Assembly (NCBI GenBank): GCA_017471085.1 | Contig: JAFUWW010000003.1 | Span: forward strand, 1 to 28,673 | Reading direction: 5' to 3' | DNA length: 28,673 bases | Source of the DNA: Bacteroidales bacterium | GTDB taxonomy: Bacteria; Bacteroidota; Bacteroidia; Bacteroidales; UBA932 | Shown here: positions 17,334 to 25,070 of the stretch, piece by piece | Position numbering within the stretch: position 1 is the first letter of the stretch | Layout: each line of letters begins with the position of its first letter | Notes under the pieces: model-generated | Told to the model about the DNA's origin: nothing | The model's input: the letters and a program-made list of their open reading frames with translations, nothing else | The model's database searches: none | Program-made: the position numbers and the translations under genes

Positions 17334-18421
17334 GAAAGCATTGGATTGACAATCTCCGTTGGGTAACGGTGCTGCTGGTACTGTTCTACCACGTTTTTTA
17401 TTTCTACAACAACAAGGGTGTGGTCGGCGGAATCGGCGGGTTTGGTGACGGCCCGCAGTACCAGGACGTGGTGATGTACATCCTGTATCCCTGGTTCATG
17501 CCGCTGCTGTTCATCCTGGCAGGCATCAGCGCCCGGTATGCTCTGCAGAAGCATTCCGGCAAGGAATGGTTCAAGGCGCGCACGCGGAAACTGCTGGTGC
17601 CGGGCACCATCGGCCTGTTCGTGTTCCACTGGATGGTGGGGTATTTCAATACGGTGGTGGCAGAGAGGCAAGGCGTCTTTGACGGCGTTCCGGCGGTGGT
17701 CAAGTATGTGATTATGGCCGTAAGCGGCACGGGACCTCTCTGGTTCATCCAGGTACTGTGGCTGCTGTGCCTCGTGCTGCTTCTGGTGCGGGCGCTGGAC
17801 CGCCGGGACAAGTTCTGGAACTGGTGCGGGAAGGCGAATATCGTGTGGATCATCCTGCTGGGCGTGCTGTTCTGGGCCGGGGAGCAAACCCTTGTCCGCA
17901 ATCCGCGTCCTGAGTCGGCCGACGGCCTTTGGAATCTGTACAAGCCGCTGTTCTACCTGCTTCCTTTCCTGCTGGGGTATTTCGTTTTCTCGCACGACGA
18001 GGTGCAGGAGAAAGTGGAGAAGGCCTGGATTCCGCTGATGGCCTGCGCCGTGGTGGCCGGCGGCATTCTCATCAGCACCACTTTCGGCCAGGACAATACC
18101 TCGCCGCAGTACCTGGGCAGCCCTTTGAACTGCCTCTACGGCTGGCTGATGTGCCTGGCGATGATGGGCTGGTTCAAGGCATGCTTCCACCGTACATCGG
18201 CCTTTGCGGGCTATATGACCCGCTCCAGTTATGGCATCTATATCGTCCACTATCTGGTGATTGCCAGCCTGGGTTATATGATGAAAACCTACACCCAGCT
18301 GCCTCCGTGGTCGATGTACGTGATTCTGACGGTGGCTGTGTTTACCTTGTCGCCGCTTCTTTACGAGATTATCCGCCGCATTCCGGTGGTCCGGTGGTGC
18401 GTGCTGGGAGAAAAGCGTTGA
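17330..18421 (+). CDS. Membrane acyltransferase (acyltransferase 3 family)
   Basis: The 363-residue protein has about ten membrane helices. It begins WIDNLRWVTVLLVLFYHVFYF, with the family's D-x-LR and YH motif, followed by MPLLFILAGISARYAL and TRKLLVPG. These features mark the acyltransferase 3 family, which moves acyl groups onto surface sugars, lipids or osmolytes. It is coupled to the AbrB-like gene by a 4-base overlap. The 3' end abuts a decayed lipoprotein fragment on the other strand. Confidence 0.87.
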   Translation: MRKHWIDNLRWVTVLLVLFYHVFYFYNNKGVVGGIGGFGDGPQYQDVVMYILYPWFMPLLFILAGISARYALQKHSGKEWFKARTRKLLVPGTIGLFVFHWMVGYFNTVVAERQGVFDGVPAVVKYVIMAVSGTGPLWFIQVLWLLCLVLLLVRALDRRDKFWNWCGKANIVWIILLGVLFWAGEQTLVRNPRPESADGLWNLYKPLFYLLPFLLGYFVFSHDEVQEKVEKAWIPLMACAVVAGGILISTTFGQDNTSPQYLGSPLNCLYGWLMCLAMMGWFKACFHRTSAFAGYMTRSSYGIYIVHYLVIASLGYMMKTYTQLPPWSMYVILTVAVFTLSPLLYEIIRRIPVVRWCVLGEKR

Positions 18422-18673
18422 CTGCTTGTAGAGGGGCGTATCTGCCGCAGGGGCATAATAATACTTCTGGAAGCCCTGCTTGGTGAGGTAGTCATTGAAG
18501 GCGCCATCCATCATGCTGTCTACGTTGCCGCCGCCAGCGCCGTAGATCATGAAGGTGTACTTGGCCGGGGTGTTTTTTGCCGGTTCATCAACCGGGGTTT
18601 AATTACAGGAGACAATGCTCAGCGCCATGGTCATGCAGATAGCGAGCTGAAAGAATTTGAAAATGTTTTCAAT
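18422..18673 (-). pseudogene. Decayed lipoprotein gene, N-terminal fragment (possibly clostripain-like)
   Basis: Read on the minus strand from about 18673, the frame gives a lipoprotein signal ending MALSIVSCN, then an in-frame TAA, then TPVDEPAKNTPAKYTFMIYG, AGGGNVDSMMDGAFNDYL and TKQGFQKYYYAPAADTPL. Three lesions are visible: no proper start codon (ATT where ATG is expected), a TAA that one base change from AAA would explain, and truncation near the acyltransferase stop. The YTFMIYGAGGGNVD segment resembles the start of clostripain-type (C11) peptidases of Bacteroidales; that match is tentative. Confidence 0.6.
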
Positions 18674-18755
18674 AATTATGGGATAATTTGCGGTGCAAAG
18701 ACAATAAAAATGTTTTATTCACTTGTTCTTTCAGGGCGGGCAAAAGGGATGATGG

Positions 18756-19532
18756 CTACCCGTCAAAACAGCTCAGCCTCCCCTTGAGCCGCTGGCGGGC
18801 TTTGGTGACGGAGGCCGGTGAGATGCCCAGAAGGATGGCCTGGTCCGATACGGAGAACTGCAAGTGGGAAAGGATGTACGTGCGGATGTCGCCTTTGGTG
18901 AGTCCCGGGTATCGCTCCCGCAGGTTTTCGGGGGTAAGGTTGAAGGAGTTACGGAGCACGCGTTCCAATTCCGCCCATTCATCGGCCCGGATATAACGTG
19001 GCGTGGCCCTGAGCTGCTGCAGGAGGTGATTCTGCTCTGTCAGCGCGTGCAGGATCGTGTAGGATTCGATATCGCCCTCCGGCCCTGCGCTGGCCTGCGG
19101 AATGTATTTTTCCCGCTCGTCGGATCCGGCGCGGATCACCATCAGGAAAGCCCGTACATTCTTCCCCAGGATTTCGGAGACTTGCGGGATGCTGAGGGGG
19201 CATCCGCCCTGGGTGATGGTCTGTGCAAGGCCCAGCGCCACCAGAACCAGTTGATAATAAAGCAATTCTGCTTTATACCCGCGTAGGCCGAAAGATGTTT
19301 CAATGGCCTCCAGGCATTCCGCCTTAAACCCAATATGCGTGTCTATATACTCCTCAAACGAGTGTATCGGCACTTTTTCTCCCATAATTTGGTTGAAGAG
19401 TTCCGGCTCGTCCATTGCAAACCAGATGAGGGCCATTCCGAATCCCTTGAAGGGCGGATTCAGGGAAAAGCCGCTCCCGACCCTGTTGTGGAACAGGGCT
19501 TTGGCTTTGTCAATGGGCATCCGTCTTTGCAT
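18756..19532 (-). CDS. Regulator-like protein: TetR-type ligand domain without its HTH, plus C-terminal HTH
   Basis: From ATG 19532 the protein has 258 residues. The N-terminal part (about 15-110; PPFKGFGMALIWFAMDEPEL followed by FNQIM) resembles the C-terminal ligand domain of TetR/AcrR regulators. The usual N-terminal TetR HTH is absent. The C-terminus (about 195-255; LTPENLRERYPGLTKGDIRT, then DQAILLGISPASVTKARQRL) looks like a sigma-70-region-4 or MerR-size HTH. A TATCTTTG box (19547-19540) just upstream supports a start at 19532 or 19520. The longer frame to 19694 would run through the divergent gene's promoter and is not used. Confidence 0.72.
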   Translation of the reverse strand: MQRRMPIDKAKALFHNRVGSGFSLNPPFKGFGMALIWFAMDEPELFNQIMGEKVPIHSFEEYIDTHIGFKAECLEAIETSFGLRGYKAELLYYQLVLVALGLAQTITQGGCPLSIPQVSEILGKNVRAFLMVIRAGSDEREKYIPQASAGPEGDIESYTILHALTEQNHLLQQLRATPRYIRADEWAELERVLRNSFNLTPENLRERYPGLTKGDIRTYILSHLQFSVSDQAILLGISPASVTKARQRLKGRLSCFDG

Positions 19533-19539
19533 AGGTTTA

Positions 19540-19547
19540 CAAAGATA
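19540..19547 (-). promoter_or_regulatory. -7 promoter box of the regulator gene
   Basis: On the minus strand TATCTTTG (19547-19540) is a perfect -7 box, 7 bases before ATG 19532. The message would be leaderless, or would start translation at the second ATG (19520). No clear TTTG lies 19-21 bases upstream. Confidence 0.5.
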
Positions 19548-19603
19548 GCAATTGTCCACATATTTGTCCATATGGAAAAAGCGAATGTAGCAGAAAAACC
19601 ATC

Positions 19604-19611
19604 TATCTTTG
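19604..19611 (+). promoter_or_regulatory. -7 promoter box of the outer-membrane receptor gene
   Basis: TATCTTTG (19604-19611) is a perfect -7 box, 24 bases before ATG 19636. A good -33 TTTG is not seen at the right distance. It faces away from the box at 19540-19547, so the two genes share a divergent promoter region of about 100 bases. Confidence 0.55.
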
Positions 19612-19635
19612 CGCCTGGGTTCAAACTGACTGAAA

Positions 19636-21996
19636 ATGAAACGACTGACTGTAATTCTCGTGTTTATTCTGAGTGTCATTCCCGCCCTTGCCAAAGAAGA
19701 CTGGAAAGGAAGAGTGGTGGATGAAAAAGGAGAACCGGTGGCCTATGCCAATGTGGCCGTCCTTTCCAAGGCCGATTCCACCGTGGTCTGCGGCACGGTC
19801 ACAGAAGAAGACGGAACGTTCAGTATCGTCACCAAGGAGACCGACGGCATTATGCTGGTGGCCCTGCTGGGCTACGAGTCCGTCTATCTGGCTCCTGTCG
19901 ATGGGGCCGTCATCACCCTCAAGGAAGACGCGGCCATGCTGCAAGGGGCGGCCGTTTCGGCGGTGATGCCCAAGACCAAACTCACCGGAGAGGGCCTCCA
20001 GACGGCCGTGCGTGGCTCGGTGCTGGAGCATGTGGGCAGCGCCAACGACGTGCTGTCAAAAACGCCGGGCATCCTCCGGAGCTCCGACGGGATCGAGGTG
20101 ATCGGCAAAGGCGCGCCGCTGGTGTATATCAACGGCCGGCGGGTGACGGACAGCTCGGAACTGGAGCGCCTGCAGAGCAATGAAATCCAGAGCGTGGAGG
20201 TGATTACCAACCCGGGTGCGCAGTATGACGCCACGGTGCGTGCCGTAGTCCGTATCAAGACCATCCGCCGTCAGGGCGACGGCTTCAGCTTCAATGTGAA
20301 CGCTTCCGATGCACAGTCGCTGCGATGGGCAAAGGGAAACGACAGTTTCGGGGCCTTCAACGCCAACTTTCGCACGGGCGGCGTGGACCTTTTTGCCGGC
20401 ATCAACTACGAGCGCAATACCTCGCGCCAGCAAAGCGACCTGCAGAAGGCCACCTACGGTACGGATTTCCTCTTTGAGAACAAGGGAACGCTGGATAATA
20501 CATTCTTCGGCAGCACTGTTTACGGCAATGCCGGCATAAACTGGCAGATGGCCGATAACCACTTCCTTGGCGGCAAGGTAGAGTGGGGCCGGCATCTGAC
20601 CTACAACGTGCATACGGAGGTGAACGACAACGTATTTGAAAACGGCACGCTGGTGGATAAGCTCACTACGTTGTCGGATGACACGATTGGCGACAGGACG
20701 CCGTACAACCTTGGCGCCAATCTCTATTACAACGGTCTTGTGGCCGATAAACTGGGCATTGACGTAAACCTGGACTATTACGGTACGGACGACAGTTCCT
20801 GGTCGGAATCCGCTGAGACGAGCGACATGACACATAATGCCGCCATCCGGAGCACCAGCAACAATGCAGGACGCATGTACGCGGCCAAAGCCGTGCTGTC
20901 CTATCCTGTCTGGAAGGGCCAGCTGCAGGCCGGTACGGAAGAGACTTTCTCCCGTCGCACGGACAATTATTCCATTGAAGGGATCGGCATCCCTTCTTCA
21001 GAGGCAACGGTCAAGGAAGACAATATCGCCGGATTCGCTTCTTACGGCTGCTATATCCCTCAGGTGGGCCAGTTTAGCGCAGGTGTGCGGTATGAGTGGG
21101 TGCGATACGCCTACGAGGATACCGTGACTCCGGCCAATAACCTTTCCCGCGTTTATGGCAACTGGTTCCCGACGCTGTCCTATGCCAACGCCTTCGGCCC
21201 GGTGCAGCTGATGCTCAACTACAGTGCCCGGACGCGCCGGCCCAACTATGCCAACCTGTCCGGCGCCGTGCGGTACAACAGCCGTTACATCTGGCAGAGC
21301 GGCAATGCGCAGCTGCAGCCGGAACTGTCGCACAATGTCAGCCTCACCGCCATTTGGAAATACATCACGCTGGTGGTGAATTATACCCGCACGGATGCTT
21401 CCATCATGGTATGGTCTTCCCCCATCGGCAACGATGGCGTGGTGCTGGTGCAGCCGCGCAATGTGGATACGCCGTACCGGAACATGGCGGCTTATGTGAA
21501 CTTGACGCCCACCATCGGCCCCTGGACCATGAATTATACCCTGGGGATCATGCCGCAGTGGCTCAGCATCGCGGTGGAGGATCCGCGGGAAGCTTCCGGC
21601 AGGCGCATAACCACTTTCAACGGCCGGCCGATTGCCGTCGCACAACTGCTCAACACCCTTGCCGTGAAAGGCGGCTGGCAGTTTGAACTGGGCGGCATGG
21701 TGCAGTCGAAAGGCTATTCGCAGAATATGATCCTGACAAACGTGTACTTCGATCTCACGGCAGCCATCCAGAAAACGCTGCTGAAAGACGGTTCCCTGGT
21801 GCTTCGCCTGGAGGGGCGTGACCTTGCCGGAACGGCCCACAGCAATGTGGACACGGATTTCGGCTCGCATACCATCCTGCAGACCAACATCATGGATATG
21901 CAGAAAATCAAGTTTTCCGTCCGCTACAATTTCAACGCCGCCCAAAGCAAATACCGGGGTACCGGTGCCGGCGCCGACAGCAAGGCCAGAATGTAA
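19636..21996 (+). CDS. Outer-membrane beta-barrel receptor (CarboxypepD-reg, plug and barrel; TonB-receptor-like)
   Basis: The 786-residue protein has a signal peptide (about 1-20). A carboxypeptidase-regulatory-like domain follows (about 22-95; GRVVDEKGEPVAYANVAVLS). A plug-like domain is at about 105-215 (VLSKTPGILRSSDGIEVIGK, VYINGRRV, SVEVITNPGAQYDA). The rest is a large barrel ending RYNFNAAQSKYRGTGAGADS. These traits match the OMP_b-brl_3 group of TonB-dependent-receptor-like proteins. No SusD partner is present, which suggests uptake or surface functions other than glycan import. It is divergent from the unusual regulator at 18756-19532, its natural candidate regulator. Confidence 0.88.
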   Translation: MKRLTVILVFILSVIPALAKEDWKGRVVDEKGEPVAYANVAVLSKADSTVVCGTVTEEDGTFSIVTKETDGIMLVALLGYESVYLAPVDGAVITLKEDAAMLQGAAVSAVMPKTKLTGEGLQTAVRGSVLEHVGSANDVLSKTPGILRSSDGIEVIGKGAPLVYINGRRVTDSSELERLQSNEIQSVEVITNPGAQYDATVRAVVRIKTIRRQGDGFSFNVNASDAQSLRWAKGNDSFGAFNANFRTGGVDLFAGINYERNTSRQQSDLQKATYGTDFLFENKGTLDNTFFGSTVYGNAGINWQMADNHFLGGKVEWGRHLTYNVHTEVNDNVFENGTLVDKLTTLSDDTIGDRTPYNLGANLYYNGLVADKLGIDVNLDYYGTDDSSWSESAETSDMTHNAAIRSTSNNAGRMYAAKAVLSYPVWKGQLQAGTEETFSRRTDNYSIEGIGIPSSEATVKEDNIAGFASYGCYIPQVGQFSAGVRYEWVRYAYEDTVTPANNLSRVYGNWFPTLSYANAFGPVQLMLNYSARTRRPNYANLSGAVRYNSRYIWQSGNAQLQPELSHNVSLTAIWKYITLVVNYTRTDASIMVWSSPIGNDGVVLVQPRNVDTPYRNMAAYVNLTPTIGPWTMNYTLGIMPQWLSIAVEDPREASGRRITTFNGRPIAVAQLLNTLAVKGGWQFELGGMVQSKGYSQNMILTNVYFDLTAAIQKTLLKDGSLVLRLEGRDLAGTAHSNVDTDFGSHTILQTNIMDMQKIKFSVRYNFNAAQSKYRGTGAGADSKARM

Positions 21997-22014
21997 TCGT
22001 CAGGGATATTACAA

Positions 22015-22404
22015 TCATTTGTGCCGCAGGTTCCATTTACGGATGAACTCGGCAAGGTCGCTGTTATGGAGTATCTTCTCGTAGCAGTGCATTGGGAACT
22101 CATCGGAGAACTTCTCCAGGTCACAGTCCACCAGGAAGTCCATCGGCAGGTCTGTGTTGAATTCTCCTCCCATACAGTTTCCTGCAGAGATGCCCGGAGT
22201 AAAGATTTCCTTGCGGATATAGGGCTGGCCGGAATCCTTGAAGCAGAGGTAGTAAACTCGGCTCTCGTAGCCTCCGGGATTTTCAAAATGAGCACGCGCA
22301 ACCAATACTTTGTCGTGGATGAACGTCAGTCCGTTTTTGCGGGCATATTCCTCCTCGGGAGAATCATAAACTCCGCGGACAATTTTTTTTCTCTGTTCTG
22401 ACAT
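22015..22404 (-). CDS. Hypothetical protein (129 aa), promoter separated by transposon
   Basis: The protein has 129 residues and no signal peptide. Visible features are SPEEEYARKNGLTFIHDKVL, RVYYLCFKDSGQPYIRKEIF and several Cys; no family was recognised. The ATG at 22404 lies 5 bases from the TTATTCTT direct repeat of the transposon. If the insertion is removed, the leader reads on to a TATCTTTG box at 26327-26320 with about 20 bases between. The gene would then follow ccsBA by about 40 bases. The IS4 transposase, read in the same direction, ends 31 bases upstream of the ATG and may now drive it. Confidence 0.7.
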   Translation of the reverse strand: MSEQRKKIVRGVYDSPEEEYARKNGLTFIHDKVLVARAHFENPGGYESRVYYLCFKDSGQPYIRKEIFTPGISAGNCMGGEFNTDLPMDFLVDCDLEKFSDEFPMHCYEKILHNSDLAEFIRKWNLRHK

Positions 22405-22408
22405 AGCG

Positions 22409-22416
22409 TTATTCTT
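22409..22416. repeat. Target-site duplication, left copy
   Basis: TTATTCTT directly abuts the left terminal inverted repeat. The identical 8 bases abut the right terminal inverted repeat at 26303-26310. Confidence 0.85.
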
Positions 22417-22435
22417 CTCAAGTTTCGCAAGTGAT

Positions 22436-23884
22436 TTAGGCGGCCGCTCCGGCGAGGTCTAGCCGGTCGAAAGCCATCTTCACTGCTTTGATTTGATGAT
22501 TGTTGTTTATTACGTTTTCAGTTAACTCAAACGGATCGCATGAGATGAACTCAGCAATGACGTTGATGACCTCTATAATGAGTCCCCAGATTCTCTGGAT
22601 GACTGTAAGTTCCACGGTTTCGCCGGTGAGTTCAGCGAACAGGCCGCCAATGGTCTCGTACGATTCGAAGCGTTTGACCGTTCCCAGGATGTTGTACTGT
22701 ATCATGCACAGAGACAGTGCAGCAATCTGCCCGGCAAAGTCCACGCACTGGCATTTACCCAAGTTCAGAAGACCCTTCATCTCCTTATGAGCCACTTCGA
22801 TACACCATCTTCTGGCATAAAGTTCAAAAGCCCGCTTGGCATCAATGCCCATGTCCGTCGTAATAAGGGCGTTCCAGGAGCCGTTGCCCTTCTTATAGAA
22901 GAAGATCTGGACATCCATGCCGGCATACTTGGCCTTGATGGAGGCGCAGGTGTATCCAATGGAACGGTTTCTCTTGGTGGCCTTGGCCTTTTCAAGACGT
23001 TTGATGATGTCCGGTGCACTGAGGTTGCCCAAGGCCGTCTCATACTTGGTCTTTCCCATCTTGATCATCCCGATGAGATAGCACTTGAAGTGACGGCTGT
23101 GGATGAACTGGAGCAGTTCAGCGCAAGGGAACCAGCTGTCAACCAGCAGGTAGTCGAAGCGGATACCCTCGATGATGGCCCTACGGATCATCTTGATGGC
23201 ATTGGCAATCTTGGACTGGAACATCTCCTCTTTGCGGGTGTTGATTTTCTCATCCTCGCCGCGCTCCTTGGTGTACTGGGTGGCCTTCTGCTTCTTGGTA
23301 AGCCCTTGTGGCTTGTCGGCATCCTTGCCGGTCTCTGCCTGAACTGTGGCATCCACCATCAGCTGTGTCTTGCCGTCCGTATAGCAGAGGAACATGGCCT
23401 TGAAGCCCAGGATACACTTCATCGCGGTATGAGAAAACACCCTTCCAAGGCCCTCCGCCTTGTTTCCCCGCTTGGGGAGGTCGGTGTCATCCAGAATGAG
23501 ACAACGGGTGGCATCTTTAGCATCTGCCCTGCGGCTGATAAGACCAATCAACTGGCGGTTGATGGAATGGACGAGGCGACGCCAGTCTATGCGTCCGTCA
23601 TCCATCAGGCGGTAGAACGTGTCCTTCTTGCAGGAGAACAACTTGCCAAGTGCGCTGTCAGCATAGTCCGCCGGAGTTTTGACGGAAAAGAACGGATGAA
23701 GAACAAGCAGCTTCACCAACTGAACGAAGGTGAACTTGCAGTTCGGATTCTTAACCGGACCTACCGTTTTGGCTTGTATGACGAGCGTCTCCATCACTTT
23801 GTTTACCGCGTTGACTGCCTTGCTGGAGTCATTATGTCTGAAAAAGTCTTTGAGTTCAGAGATTATTTGTCTATTTTTGTTCAT
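22436..23884 (-). CDS. IS4-family transposase (482 aa)
   Basis: The protein is full length, with the DDE residues of an IS4-type RNase-H fold: LILDDTDLPKRG (first Asp), LLVDSWFPC (second Asp) and YARRWCIEVAHKEMK. The last fits the IS4 Y-x2-R-x3-E-x6-K signature exactly and holds the Glu. The N-terminus (FTFVQLVKLLVLHPFFSVKT) is typical of Bacteroidetes members. It reads toward the left end of the element. No internal stop or frameshift is seen, so the enzyme may be active. Confidence 0.92.
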   Translation of the reverse strand: MNKNRQIISELKDFFRHNDSSKAVNAVNKVMETLVIQAKTVGPVKNPNCKFTFVQLVKLLVLHPFFSVKTPADYADSALGKLFSCKKDTFYRLMDDGRIDWRRLVHSINRQLIGLISRRADAKDATRCLILDDTDLPKRGNKAEGLGRVFSHTAMKCILGFKAMFLCYTDGKTQLMVDATVQAETGKDADKPQGLTKKQKATQYTKERGEDEKINTRKEEMFQSKIANAIKMIRRAIIEGIRFDYLLVDSWFPCAELLQFIHSRHFKCYLIGMIKMGKTKYETALGNLSAPDIIKRLEKAKATKRNRSIGYTCASIKAKYAGMDVQIFFYKKGNGSWNALITTDMGIDAKRAFELYARRWCIEVAHKEMKGLLNLGKCQCVDFAGQIAALSLCMIQYNILGTVKRFESYETIGGLFAELTGETVELTVIQRIWGLIIEVINVIAEFISCDPFELTENVINNNHQIKAVKMAFDRLDLAGAAA

Positions 23885-23917
23885 GGCTAAAGGGTGCTAT
23901 CTATTTGTATTGCAACA

Positions 23918-23948
23918 CTAAGATAGTGATAATCAACGAATTATCAAA
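23918..23948 (-). promoter_or_regulatory. Promoter and palindrome of the IS4 transposase
   Basis: On the minus strand TTTG (23948-23945), 19 bases and TATCTTAG (23925-23918) match the promoter form with one mismatch. TGATAAT (23927-23933) and ATTATCA (23940-23946) form an inverted repeat within the spacer. An outer 9-base inverted repeat, GGCTAAAGG (23885-23893) with CCTTTAGCC (23950-23958), brackets the region. Confidence 0.6.
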
Positions 23949-24003
23949 ACCTTTAGCCTTTTTTATAGCTGGATTCTACTCTGAAGTGCAACGCTTTGAA
24001 GCC

Positions 24004-24025
24004 TGACAGAATAACTTTACTGTCA
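24004..24025 (+). promoter_or_regulatory. Leader hairpin of the IS30 transposase
   Basis: TGACAG (24004-24009) and CTGTCA (24020-24025) form a 6-base inverted repeat between the left end and the transposase ATG. Such hairpins in insertion sequences often block translation of read-through messages; that role is inferred here. Confidence 0.35.
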
Positions 24026-24045
24026 TAACAGAAAAGCGACGGAAA

Positions 24046-25023
24046 ATGGGATACAAGCATTTGACGAGGGAGCAGCGATATACAATAGAGATGTTGCTGC
24101 AGACGCCGATGAGCCTAAGGGAGATAGGAGAAGTGATTGGGGTCAGCACAGGTACGGTGAGCCGTGAGATCCGGAGGAACTGTGATATGCGTGGATACCA
24201 CCGATACCGATGGCAACTGGCTCAAAAGAAGTACGAAAGGAGGATGAAGACAAGGAGACACTACCTGAAGTTCACCGACGAGATGAAACGAACCGTGCGA
24301 AGGTTTATCATCTACGGCCAGTACAGTCCGGAGCAGATCTGCGGCCGGTCCCGGTTGAAGGGGGAAGAGATGGTATGTGCGGAGACCATCTACCGTTGGA
24401 TATGGCAGGAGAAGCGCCGGGGCAACGACGAGTTGGCGCGCAATCTCAGGCATCGCGGTCGACGTAAACGAAGACGCGATAGCCAGTACAGGTCCAGGGG
24501 GATCATCCAGGACCGGGTTGACATATCGCTGAGACCGTCGATTGTATATGAGAAGAAGCGTTTTGGAGACTTTGAGATAGACACGATGATTGGCAAGAAC
24601 CGCAAGGGAGCCATCATGACGACAAACGACAGGTGCACGCACTTGGTGCTGATCCGCAGGCTTGCTGGGAAAGAAGCCACCCAGCTGGCCAGCACGGCAA
24701 TCGAAGCGCTGCTACCCTACAAGGATAAGATACATACGATAACGGCTGACAACGGAAAGGAATTCGCCCGCCATAAGGAAATTGCGAAGGGGCTCGATGC
24801 CGAGTTCTATTTCGCACGCCCATACCACTCTTGGGAGCGGGGTGCAAACGAAAACACGAACGGGCTGATACGCCAGTACATTCCGAAAGACACGGATTTC
24901 AGCGAGCTGACGGATGAGATGCTTGCCGAGATCGAATGGAAACTAAACCACAGGCCCCGTAAGTCATTGGGTTACAGGACACCGTTGGAATATTGTAAAC
25001 AATTATTTAATTTTGACTTTTGA
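24046..25023 (+). CDS. IS30-family transposase (325 aa)
   Basis: The start YKHLTREQRYTIEMLLQTPM and the HTH SLREIGEVIGVSTGTVSREI are the IS30 N-terminal domain. The DDE core shows FEIDTMIG (Asp), TITADNGKEFA (Asp) and YHSWERGANENTNGLIR (Glu), and the end is RPRKSLGYRTPLEY. Length fits the Bacteroides IS4351 transposase (about 326 residues). It is intact. It sits inside the IS4-type element, in opposite orientation to the IS4 transposase, and its stop lies in the right-end repeat just before the peptidase gene. Confidence 0.95.
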   Translation: MGYKHLTREQRYTIEMLLQTPMSLREIGEVIGVSTGTVSREIRRNCDMRGYHRYRWQLAQKKYERRMKTRRHYLKFTDEMKRTVRRFIIYGQYSPEQICGRSRLKGEEMVCAETIYRWIWQEKRRGNDELARNLRHRGRRKRRRDSQYRSRGIIQDRVDISLRPSIVYEKKRFGDFEIDTMIGKNRKGAIMTTNDRCTHLVLIRRLAGKEATQLASTAIEALLPYKDKIHTITADNGKEFARHKEIAKGLDAEFYFARPYHSWERGANENTNGLIRQYIPKDTDFSELTDEMLAEIEWKLNHRPRKSLGYRTPLEYCKQLFNFDF

Positions 25024-25053
25024 AGTGTATTGCACTTCAAATTAGAATTCACC
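25017..25053 (+). repeat. IS30 right end, copy 1 (direct repeat with 26233-26269)
   Basis: This 37-base segment recurs at 26233-26269 in the same orientation with two mismatches. It contains the hairpin TTGAAGTG/CACTTCAA and the terminal TTGCACTTCAAATTAGAAT. The two copies bracket the peptidase gene. TTTG (25018-25021), 21 bases and TAGAATTC (25043-25050) is a weak outward promoter candidate. Confidence 0.85.
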
Positions 25054-25070
25054 ACAGAATGCTTGATTGT

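Larger units (their letters stand above)
23973..25053 (+). mobile_element. IS30-family insertion sequence (IS4351-like)
   Basis: Left end ATTCTACTCTGAAGTGCAA (23973-23991) is mirrored at the right end, where the reverse complement reads ATTCTAATTTGAAGTGCAA (25048-25030). The element holds one intact transposase. The right end is itself a hairpin, TTGAAGTG-TATTG-CACTTCAA, overlapping the transposase stop. The exact outer limits are uncertain because a CACCA extension is shared with the second right end at 26233-26269. No 2-3 base target duplication is evident. Confidence 0.8.

Noticed and set aside
17124..18421. Toxin-antitoxin pair led by the AbrB/MazE-like protein
   Set aside because: The coupled partner is a polytopic membrane acyltransferase, not a small toxin.
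15779..18550. 923-residue minus-strand open frame
   Set aside because: Only the first ~45 residues belong to a real gene remnant (18422-18550); the rest is antisense to the TPR-LuxR, AbrB and acyltransferase genes.
22015..22401. Plus-strand open frame (126 residues) opposite the 129-residue gene
   Set aside because: The minus frame has a normal start beside a reconstructable promoter, and the plus frame has unlikely composition and would run into the transposon end.
23885..23958. GGCTAAAGG/CCTTTAGCC inverted repeat as the right end of the IS4 element
   Set aside because: It is only 9 bases, does not match the left end, and the exact 18-base partner plus target duplication lies at 26285-26310.
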